Translations under genes and position numbers: made by a program
Origin: an uncultured beta proteobacterium
GTDB taxonomy: Bacteria > Pseudomonadota > Gammaproteobacteria > Burkholderiales > Burkholderiaceae_C
Length of the DNA: 5,294 bases
Assembly: GCA_903859265.1 (NCBI GenBank)
Contig: CAIOLZ010000212.1
Span: forward strand, 1-5,294
Direction: 5' to 3'
The notes under the pieces: model-generated
What the model was told of the DNA's origin: nothing
Seen by the model: only the letters and a program-made list of their open reading frames with translations
Database searches by the model: none
Shown: piece after piece, positions 1-5,172 of the stretch
Numbering within the stretch: position 1 is the stretch's first letter
Layout: every line of letters begins with the position of its first letter

Positions 1-297
1 CAGGCAATCTGTGAAACCGCCGGTTGACTGCCCCACATCCAGACAGGCCAGACCCGCTACAGACAAACCAATTGTCTTGAGTGCCGCCTCCAGTTTGAGT
101 CCGCCGCGCGAAACGTAGCGCGCCTCGGAATCATCCAGCAAGCGAATCTCTGCGTCGGGTGCCACCTCATCGCCGTTTTTTGCAACCCGACGCCAGGAAT
201 CACCCAACCGCCACTCCACCCCGTCAGCGATCAGGCGCTGCGCCTGGGAGCGCGTGCTGGCCAGCCCACGCTGCACCAGCAATTGGTCAATCCGCAT
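1..297 (-). CDS. tlyA: TlyA-family rRNA 2'-O-methyltransferase (hemolysin A family), N-terminal part
   Basis: The first 99 codons are present; the gene runs off the left edge of the window. The ATG at 297-295 opens with MRIDQLLVQRGLASTRSQAQ, a typical S4 RNA-binding domain (about residues 1-60). This is followed by SRGGLKL at 63-69 and by the SAM-binding motif I, LDVGQSTGGFTDCL, at 86-99. This order of S4 domain, SRGGLKL and LDVGxSTGGFTD is diagnostic of the TlyA family, whose characterised members transfer methyl groups from SAM to ribose 2'-OH of 16S/23S rRNA; 'hemolysin A' is a historical name. The rest of the Rossmann methyltransferase domain lies outside the window. The start is 12 nt after the ahcY stop, with a weak Shine-Dalgarno (GGA at 307-305, 7 nt before ATG), so co-transcription with ahcY is likely. 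As a SAM-dependent enzyme it would produce SAH, the substrate of AhcY. The family call is secure; the exact rRNA target is not known. Confidence 0.92.
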   Translation of the reverse strand, partial: MRIDQLLVQRGLASTRSQAQRLIADGVEWRLGDSWRRVAKNGDEVAPDAEIRLLDDSEARYVSRGGLKLEAALKTIGLSVAGLACLDVGQSTGGFTDCL

Positions 298-309
298 GCA
301 GCGATCCGG

Positions 310-1764
310 TCAATAACGGTAGGTGTTGGCTTTGTACGGGCCGGCCTTGCTGACACCGATGTACGCAGCCTGCTCGTCAGTCAACTCGGTGAGTTGGGCA
401 CCCACTTTTTTCAGGTGCAAACGGGCAACCTTCTCATCGAGGTGCTTGGGCAACACATACACTTTGCCCGGCTTGTATTCTTTTTGCTTGGTAAAGAGTT
501 CGATCTGCGCAATCGTCTGGTTGGCGAAGCTCGAGGACATCACAAAACTGGGGTGGCCGGTGCCACAACCCAGATTCACCAAGCGGCCCTTGGCCAACAG
601 GATGATGCGTTTTTCCGGCTTGGCGCCTTTGCCTTTGGTGGCCGGGAAAATGACGTGGTCCACTTGTGGCTTGATTTCTTCCCACTTCAGTTTTTCCAGG
701 GATGCGACGTCGATTTCGTTGTCGAAGTGACCGATGTTGCACACAATGGCCTGGTCCTTCATGGCAGCCATGTGCTTGTAGGTAATCACATTCTTGTTGC
801 CGGTGGCGGATACAAAAATGTCGGCCTTGTCAGCGGCGTATTCCATGGTCACCACTTTGTAGCCTTCCATCGCGGCCTGCAGGGCGTTGATGGGGTCAAT
901 CTCGGTCACCCACACCTGGGCGCTCAAAGCGCGCAAGGCTTGTGCGGAACCCTTGCCCACGTCGCCGTAACCCGCAACCACAGCCACTTTACCGGCGATC
1001 ATTACGTCAGTGGCGCGCTTGATGGCGTCCACCAGCGATTCGCGGCAACCGTAGAGGTTGTCGAATTTGCTCTTGGTCACCGAGTCATTCACGTTGATGG
1101 CGCGGAATGCCAGCGTGCCTTTGGCCGACATTTCGTTCAGGCGCAGCACGCCGGTAGTGGTTTCTTCGGTCACGCCAATGATGTTTTTCAGGCGGCGGCT
1201 GTACCAGGTGGGATCGACCTTGAGCTTGGCGCGAATCGAGTTGAAGAGACATATCTCTTCTTCGCTGCCGGGTTTGGCCAAAACCTTGATGTCTTTCTCG
1301 GCACGTGCGCCCAAGTGCATCAACAAAGTGGCATCGCCACCGTCGTCCAAAATCATGTTCGGGCCTTCGGTTTTGGATCCTTTGGGGCCGAATTCAAAAA
1401 TGCGGTGGGTGTAATCCCAGTAATCGGTCAGCGTCTCCCCTTTATAGGCAAACACAGGCGTTCCCTGCGCCACCAAGGCGGCGGCGGCGTGGTCCTGGGT
1501 CGAGAAAATGTTGCAGGACGCCCAACGCACTTCTGCACCCAAGGCTTGCAGCGTTTCGACCAGCACGCCGGTCTGGATCGTCATGTGCAGAGAGCCGGTG
1601 ATGCGCGCGCCCTTGAGCGGCTGCGCTTTGGCAAATTCTTCACGAATAGCCATCAGACCAGGCATTTCCGTCTCGGCAATGGTCAGCTCTTTACGGCCCC
1701 ACTGCGCCAGGCTCAGGTCGGCAATTTTGTAGTCTTCGGTTTTGGCAAATTTCAACACGCTCAT
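310..1764 (-). CDS. ahcY: S-adenosylhomocysteine hydrolase (adenosylhomocysteinase)
   Basis: This is a complete 484-aa cytosolic, NAD-dependent enzyme that reversibly splits S-adenosylhomocysteine into homocysteine and adenosine. It relieves product inhibition of methyltransferases and feeds the methionine cycle. Visible signatures are GSLHMTIQTGVLVETL (57-72), WASCNIFSTQDHAAAA (81-96), DDGGD (140-144), the EET segment at 200-202, and VNDSVTKSKFDNLYGC (225-240). By alignment to the human enzyme the last contains the catalytic Lys231 and Asp235, plus Cys240. The Rossmann glycine motif GYGDVGKG is at 265-272, CNIGHFDNEID carries the active-site His, and the C-terminus ends KANTYRY, with Lys478 and Tyr482 matching the residues that reach into the neighbouring subunit's NAD site. 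The length exceeds the 432-aa human form because of an insertion of about 40 residues common in bacterial enzymes, seen here around KWEEIKPQVDHVIFPATKGK. The start is set by a GGAG Shine-Dalgarno 6 nt before the ATG. The leader carries an SAH riboswitch. The gene is intact. Confidence 0.98.
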   Translation of the reverse strand: MSVLKFAKTEDYKIADLSLAQWGRKELTIAETEMPGLMAIREEFAKAQPLKGARITGSLHMTIQTGVLVETLQALGAEVRWASCNIFSTQDHAAAALVAQGTPVFAYKGETLTDYWDYTHRIFEFGPKGSKTEGPNMILDDGGDATLLMHLGARAEKDIKVLAKPGSEEEICLFNSIRAKLKVDPTWYSRRLKNIIGVTEETTTGVLRLNEMSAKGTLAFRAINVNDSVTKSKFDNLYGCRESLVDAIKRATDVMIAGKVAVVAGYGDVGKGSAQALRALSAQVWVTEIDPINALQAAMEGYKVVTMEYAADKADIFVSATGNKNVITYKHMAAMKDQAIVCNIGHFDNEIDVASLEKLKWEEIKPQVDHVIFPATKGKGAKPEKRIILLAKGRLVNLGCGTGHPSFVMSSSFANQTIAQIELFTKQKEYKPGKVYVLPKHLDEKVARLHLKKVGAQLTELTDEQAAYIGVSKAGPYKANTYRY

Positions 1765-1770
1765 GGTTCA

Positions 1771-1774
1771 CTCC
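1771..1774 (-). promoter_or_regulatory. Ribosome binding site of ahcY
   Basis: GGAG at 1774-1771 on the minus strand is followed by TGAACC and the ATG at 1764-1762. The 6-nt spacing is optimal and fixes the ahcY start. This site is the likely endpoint of riboswitch control if regulation acts on translation. It sits just after an A/U-rich stretch (CAAAATTACTTTTTG), which would normally keep it accessible. Confidence 0.8.
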
Positions 1775-1823
1775 AAAAAGTAATTTTGAAAGACCACCGC
1801 CTTGCAGCTGAACTCTGGGTAGG

Positions 1824-1850
1824 GCTCACCCGACATTGCAGTGGGTGAGC
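1824..1850 (-). promoter_or_regulatory. Hairpin overlapping the riboswitch pseudoknot; probable expression platform
   Basis: GCTCACCC (1850-1843) and GGGTGAGC (1831-1824) form a perfect 8-bp stem with an 11-nt loop. Four bases of the 5' arm (1850-1847) are the same bases that form the 3' strand of the riboswitch pseudoknot, so full pairing of both is mutually exclusive. That makes the stem a good candidate for the ligand-sensitive switch between aptamer and coding region. It is followed by CCTACCCAGAG, with no U-run, so a classical intrinsic terminator is not supported. How the hairpin would affect ahcY expression cannot be decided from the sequence. Confidence 0.6.
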
Positions 1851-1930
1851 GCCGTTGATACGGTGGCACCAGCTTTCGGCCACTCGGTCCGAGCCTCATT
1901 CACTTTGCGTGAACTGCAACGCTCCTCGGA
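1845..1930 (-). promoter_or_regulatory. SAH riboswitch aptamer in the ahcY leader
   Basis: Read on the minus strand, this stretch carries the three conserved blocks of the SAH riboswitch class: CCGAGGAGCGTTGCAG (1929-1914), GAGGCTCGG (1897-1889) and AACGGCGCTCAC (1856-1845). Helix P1 pairs TCCGAG (1930-1925) with CTCGGA (1893-1888). P2 is a hairpin of TTCAC (1913-1909) and GTGAA (1903-1899) around a GCAAA loop. The pseudoknot pairs GAGCG (1924-1920) with CGCTC (1851-1847). Between P1 and the pseudoknot is an optional extra stem, GTGGC (1883-1879) with GCCAC (1867-1863), in a region that varies in length among family members. Characterised members bind SAH with strong discrimination against SAM and raise expression of SAH-recycling genes such as ahcY, metH and metF. 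The aptamer lies 80 nt upstream of the ahcY start codon, exactly where this class is expected. The ON direction is taken from the family and not shown by this sequence. Confidence 0.93.
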
Positions 1931-1937
1931 TCGACGG

Positions 1938-1967
1938 ATTATACCCGCGAGATTATTCTGCGGTCTT
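1938..1967 (-). promoter_or_regulatory. Sigma70-type promoter of the ahcY riboswitch transcript
   Basis: A perfect TATAAT (-10) lies at 1943-1938 on the minus strand. The best -35 candidate is AAGACC (1967-1962), matching TTGACA only at GAC, with an 18-bp spacer. A start 6-8 nt after the -10 falls at about 1932-1930, the first bases of riboswitch helix P1, which supports this as the true promoter. The -35 region lies inside the 3' end of the upstream DUF4188 gene, and the -10 is 10 bp past its stop codon. No TGn extended -10 is present. Confidence 0.7.
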
Positions 1968-2432
1968 GTTTGCGCCGAGCCGGCCCGCCGCAGATTGTTT
2001 ACCGCCGGTAGCGGGCTGCAGGGTGCCGGCCCTTCCAAGTCCGAAACGCGGCATGTTCACATAAACGCTTTCGTAAGCACCGGGCGAGACTGCATAGGTT
2101 TCGTGCCAGATGCCCACCGAACCGTCGGCTCCAATGGATTTGTTGAAGGCTTGCCAGGCGGGCAGATGCTCCGAGTCCCTGGCCTTGGCATATGCCAGCA
2201 GTTGCTCCATCGAGCGCCAGTACTGCACCATGATGGTCGTACGGCCAAACCACATTTCCGCGTGGATGAATCCGCGCTCAGGCTGGCTCTGCAGCTCTTT
2301 GAGCATTTTCGGCATGGCATTGACCACCGGCAACCATTTGTAAAACTTCAGCGGGTTGTTAATGCGCATGCCAATCAGAAAAACGACAAACTCGCCCTCA
2401 AGATTTGCCGTCAGGCGCTCGGTTCGAACCAT
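1953..2432 (-). CDS. DUF4188 domain protein (function unknown, monooxygenase-like in some annotations)
   Basis: This 159-aa soluble protein has no signal peptide or membrane segment. It matches my memory of the DUF4188 family over nearly its whole length: FVVFLIGMRINNPLKFYKWL (15-34), MPKMLKEL (40-47), GRTTIMVQYWRSMEQL (63-78), HLPAWQAFNK (89-98), VGIWHETYAV (106-115) and YESVYVNMPRFGLGRAG (120-136). Some members are annotated as monooxygenase-like, probably from a dimeric alpha/beta-barrel fold resemblance; I know of no established reaction. The ATG at 2432 is chosen because GGAG lies 10 nt upstream (2446-2443) and family members begin just before the RxT...FVVFLIGMRIN block. A TTG at 2459 would add 9 residues (MAFYWSRST) and has no clear Shine-Dalgarno. 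The gene points toward ahcY, and its last codons overlap the ahcY -35 region, so readthrough into the riboswitch leader is possible because no terminator is seen between them. Confidence 0.85.
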   Translation of the reverse strand: MVRTERLTANLEGEFVVFLIGMRINNPLKFYKWLPVVNAMPKMLKELQSQPERGFIHAEMWFGRTTIMVQYWRSMEQLLAYAKARDSEHLPAWQAFNKSIGADGSVGIWHETYAVSPGAYESVYVNMPRFGLGRAGTLQPATGGKQSAAGRLGANKTAE

Positions 2433-2442
2433 GGTTGATCTG

Positions 2443-2446
2443 CTCC
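2443..2446 (-). promoter_or_regulatory. Ribosome binding site deciding the DUF4188 start
   Basis: GGAG at 2446-2443 on the minus strand is followed by 10 nt (CAGATCAACC) and then ATG at 2432-2430. The spacing is slightly long but acceptable. The site lies inside the region that would be coding if the alternative TTG at 2459 were used, so it favours the shorter 159-aa protein. Confidence 0.6.
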
Positions 2447-2490
2447 AATAAAAAGCCAACGCACCAGATGCTTTATTTTTGCCCCTGCGC

Positions 2491-2520
2491 TTCCGATCTG
2501 AACTGGTAGCAATATATATC
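2491..2520 (+). promoter_or_regulatory. Possible prfC promoter in the divergent intergenic region
   Basis: The space between the DUF4188 start (2432) and the prfC start (2604) holds an AT-rich palindromic block, ATATATAT (2512-2519), in otherwise GC-richer DNA. For prfC, TTCCGA (2491-2496) and TATATA (2513-2518), with a 16-bp spacer, give a weak -35/-10 pair. The same block read on the minus strand offers TATATT (2516-2511) as a -10 for the DUF4188 gene, but without a recognisable -35 at normal spacing. The rest of the region, 2521-2603, shows no gene, terminator or repeat that I can support. Confidence 0.3.
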
Positions 2521-2603
2521 GCAAGGCTGGCATCGAGCCTTTCAAGCTTGCACCACTAAAATCCCGCCTCTTGCCTCTACCACTGCTTGCAGCTTTCCCA
2601 CCC

Positions 2604-4235
2604 ATGACTTTTCTTGACGAAACCCGCCGTCGTCGCACGTTTGCCATCATTTCCCACCCGGATGCGGGCAAAACCACGCTGACAGAAAAGTTGTTGCTTT
2701 TTTCTGGCGCGATTCAGATTGCCGGTTCGGTCAAGGCGCGCAAAGCCACCCGCCATGCCACGTCGGACTGGATGGAAATCGAGAAGCAGCGCGGCATTTC
2801 AGTGGCATCGAGTGTGATGCAAATGGTGTACCGCGAGCACGTCATCAACCTGCTCGATACGCCTGGCCACAAAGACTTCTCCGAAGACACCTACCGGGTA
2901 CTGACAGCGGTCGACTCGGCGCTGATGGTGATTGACGCCGCCAACGGCGTGGAGGCGCAAACGCGGCGGCTGATTGAAGTTTGCCGCCAGCGCGACACGC
3001 CGATCATCACCTTCGTCAACAAGATGGACCGTGAGGTGCGCGAGCCGCTGGACATTCTCGACGAGATTGAGCGCGAACTGGGCATGCCTTGCGTGCCCAT
3101 GACCTGGCCTGTAGGCCAGGGCAAATCGTTTGGCGGCATCATTAATTTACGCACGCAGGCGATGACTGTTTTCGAGTCGGGCAGCGAGCGCCGACCGCAG
3201 GATTTCGATACCGTCGCCCTCAATGACGCTAGCTCGCTGGAGCAACGTTTCGGCCGGGAATGGACCAACGCGATCGAGAGCATGGAATTGGCCACGGGCG
3301 CCTCGCCCGCTTGGGACCTTGAGGCATTTCTGGCTGGCAAACAAACGCCTGTTTTCTTCGGCTCCGGGGTCAACAATTTTGGCGTGATGGAAGTGCTCGA
3401 CGCGCTGGTGGACTTAGCGCCCAGTCCGCAAAGCCGCACCAGCACAACACTGGTCAATCGCCAGCCCGTGGTGCGCGAAGTGCAACCCGAAGACGACGCC
3501 TTCAGCGGCGTGGTGTTCAAGGTGCAGGCGAATATGGATGCCAACCACCGCGACCGTATTGCCTTCGTGCGCATGGCGTCCGGCAAATACACGCCGGGCA
3601 TGAAGCTCAAGGTCATGCGCACCGCCAAAGAATTGCGTCCTACCAGCGTGGTCACCTTCATGAGCCAGCGCCGCGAGGCGGTGGAAGAAGCCTATGCCGG
3701 CGACATCGTGGGCTTTACCACCCACGGCGGTGTGCAGTTGGGCGACACGATCACCGACGGTTCGGTCAATCTGATGTACACCGGCTTGCCGTTTTTCGCG
3801 CCTGAAATGTTCATGACCGTGGTGCTCAAAAACCCGCTGCGCACCAAGCAACTGCAACAAGGCCTGGCGCAATTGGGCGAAGAAGGCGCGATACAGGTAT
3901 TCCGTCCGGAAATGGGCGGCAACATGCTGCTCGGCGCCGTCGGCCAACTGCAATTTGAAGTGGTGCAACACCGCCTGAAGGGCGAGTACGACGCCGATAT
4001 CCGGCTGGAGGGCAGCCAGTACACCGGCGCCCGCTGGATCACCGCAGACTCACCCAAAGAGTTGCAGGAGTTTGTCAACGCCTACCCGCAGCGCATGGCG
4101 CGCGATGCGGCTGACACGCTGGCCTATTTGTGTACCAGCCCTTATGACGTGCGGCTGGCGCAGGAGCGCTTTCCCAAAATCCATTTCCACCCGCTGCGCG
4201 AACACGCGGGACTGGCTTTGCAAAGCGCCGGTTAG
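2604..4235 (+). CDS. prfC: Peptide chain release factor 3 (RF3, translational GTPase)
   Basis: This is a complete 543-aa cytosolic GTPase that removes RF1/RF2 from the ribosome after peptide release and takes part in post-peptidyl-transfer quality control. The G domain shows G1 SHPDAGKTT (17-25), the RF3-typical SDWMEIEKQRGIS (54-66, containing the switch I/G2 region), G3 DTPGH (85-89) followed by KDFSEDTYRVLTAVD, and G4 NKMD (139-142). A beta-barrel domain II begins near FSGVVFKVQANMD (about 300) and includes EEAYAGDIVGF (about 361). The C-terminal domain carries FRPEMGGNMLLGAVGQLQFEV (from about 433) and AQERFPKIHFHPLREHAGLAL near the end. E. coli RF3 has 529 residues, so this is full length. 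The ATG at 2604 is chosen because MTFLDETRRRRTFAIISHPD matches the usual RF3 N-terminus. The frame stays open upstream to a TTG at 2571, but that extension looks non-native. No clear Shine-Dalgarno precedes either start. A HAD phosphatase gene follows closely on the same strand. Confidence 0.97.
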   Translation: MTFLDETRRRRTFAIISHPDAGKTTLTEKLLLFSGAIQIAGSVKARKATRHATSDWMEIEKQRGISVASSVMQMVYREHVINLLDTPGHKDFSEDTYRVLTAVDSALMVIDAANGVEAQTRRLIEVCRQRDTPIITFVNKMDREVREPLDILDEIERELGMPCVPMTWPVGQGKSFGGIINLRTQAMTVFESGSERRPQDFDTVALNDASSLEQRFGREWTNAIESMELATGASPAWDLEAFLAGKQTPVFFGSGVNNFGVMEVLDALVDLAPSPQSRTSTTLVNRQPVVREVQPEDDAFSGVVFKVQANMDANHRDRIAFVRMASGKYTPGMKLKVMRTAKELRPTSVVTFMSQRREAVEEAYAGDIVGFTTHGGVQLGDTITDGSVNLMYTGLPFFAPEMFMTVVLKNPLRTKQLQQGLAQLGEEGAIQVFRPEMGGNMLLGAVGQLQFEVVQHRLKGEYDADIRLEGSQYTGARWITADSPKELQEFVNAYPQRMARDAADTLAYLCTSPYDVRLAQERFPKIHFHPLREHAGLALQSAG

Positions 4236-4321
4236 GCCTGGACAACACTGTCTTGACCACCTTGCAACCTTTGACTTCCGACATTGCCTCTGACCGTGTT
4301 ACCAGCTCCGCCGATGGGGTC

Positions 4322-5152
4322 ATGCTTCCTTTGACGCTGTGGCCGCTGGAACAACGCCGCGGCATCACCGGCGTATTCACGGACATTGATGACACGCTGA
4401 CCGAGCACGGCGCGATTGCGCCTGCGGCCCTGCAGGCATTGAGGGCGTTGAAAGATGCCGGACTGCACGTCATTCCCATCACGGGCCGCCCCGTTGGCTG
4501 GTGCAGGCCGTTTGCAACCGGTGATATTGATTCGGGTCAGACGGCCTGGCCGGCCGACGCATTGGTTGCGGAAAACGGCGGGGCTGCGTTTTTGCCGGAC
4601 AGCACTGCGCCGTCAGGTTCAGGCGCCATGCACGTGCGCTACCCGCAAGACTCCGTCACCCGGGCAAACAACCGCGCGCGCATGGACGAGATTGCGGAGC
4701 GCGTGATCGCCGAGGTACCGGGTGTGCAACGCACGCGCGACAGCGCCGGGCGCGAGACGGATCTGGCGTTTGATTACCGAGAGTTCGTCAGCCTCAACGA
4801 CGCACAGGTCGCACAGGTGCTGCAAATTTTGCGTAGCGAGGGAATGCATACCCATCTGAGCAGCATCCACATTCACGGATGTTTTGGCCACTTCGACAAG
4901 TGGCAGGGCGCGCGCTGGGCGGTGCAACAGCTATTCGGTCGGGACCTGACTCAAGAGCTTGATCACTGGGTTTTTGTCGGTGACTCCGGCAACGATGAGG
5001 CCATGTTCGCCAATGCGGTGCACAGCGTCGGGGTTGCCAACATACGCCAGTGCGCGGCGCAACTCAAGCACCTGCCGCGCTATGTGACACTGGCCAAGCG
5101 CGGTAACGGATTCGCCGAACTGGCATCAGCGATTTTGGATGCGCGCGCTTGA
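4322..5152 (+). CDS. HAD-IIB (Cof-like) family hydrolase, probable sugar/small-molecule phosphatase
   Basis: This 276-aa cytosolic protein carries all four HAD motifs. Motif I is DIDDT (21-25), with Asp21 as the predicted nucleophile and Asp23 as the general acid/base. Motif II has Thr54 in PITGRP, motif III has Lys193 in FDKWQGARW, and motif IV is GDSGND (220-225). A cap domain lies between motifs II and III, as in HAD-IIB (C2-cap) enzymes related to Cof and to sugar-phosphate phosphatases, and AENGGA (83-88) is typical of that branch. A Mg2+-dependent phosphomonoesterase is therefore expected; the substrate cannot be read from the sequence. The frame is open upstream to a TTG at 4253, only 17 nt after prfC, which would add 23 residues (MTTLQPLTSDIASD...). 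The ATG at 4322 places motif I at a normal distance from the N-terminus, but its only upstream purine run, GGGG, is too close, so the start is uncertain. Same strand and close spacing suggest co-transcription with prfC. Confidence 0.88.
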   Translation: MLPLTLWPLEQRRGITGVFTDIDDTLTEHGAIAPAALQALRALKDAGLHVIPITGRPVGWCRPFATGDIDSGQTAWPADALVAENGGAAFLPDSTAPSGSGAMHVRYPQDSVTRANNRARMDEIAERVIAEVPGVQRTRDSAGRETDLAFDYREFVSLNDAQVAQVLQILRSEGMHTHLSSIHIHGCFGHFDKWQGARWAVQQLFGRDLTQELDHWVFVGDSGNDEAMFANAVHSVGVANIRQCAAQLKHLPRYVTLAKRGNGFAELASAILDARA

Positions 5153-5172
5153 GCGCTGCGCCCCCGCACACC

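Noticed and set aside
283..1848. 521-aa open frame on the plus strand
   Set aside because: It lies antisense to ahcY over nearly its whole length. Its composition (rich in His, Gly, Phe, Val) is what the complement of a GC-rich gene gives, and it resembles no family I know. AhcY on the other strand is unambiguous.
1824..1850. Intrinsic terminator in the ahcY leader
   Set aside because: The stem is strong, but the following bases are CCTACCCAGAG without a U-tract, so the standard definition is not met. It was kept as a probable expression-platform hairpin instead.
1845..1930. SAM-type riboswitch instead of SAH
   Set aside because: The CCGAGGAGCG, GGCTCGG and AACGGCGCTCA blocks and the pseudoknot are specific to the SAH class. 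No SAM-I-like kink-turn core is visible.
1836..2438. 200-aa open frame on the plus strand over the riboswitch and DUF4188 gene
   Set aside because: It is antisense to the recognised DUF4188 gene and the SAH riboswitch, with no recognisable domain.
2433..2459. TTG start for the DUF4188 protein adding 9 residues
   Set aside because: The GGAG that best serves as ribosome binding site lies inside this stretch and points to the ATG at 2432.
2571..2603. TTG start for prfC adding 11 residues (MPLPLLAAFPP)
   Set aside because: The extension is not typical of RF3 N-termini and has no Shine-Dalgarno. The ATG at 2604 gives the usual short lead into RRRRTFAIISHPD.
2891..3661. 256-aa open frame on the minus strand
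   Set aside because: It is antisense to the GTPase and second domains of prfC, is Ser/Arg/Thr-rich with low-complexity composition, and has no homology that I recognise.
3414..3971. 185-aa open frame on the minus strand
   Set aside because: It is antisense to prfC, has a His-rich composition typical of a shadow frame, and lacks a supporting ribosome binding site or domain.
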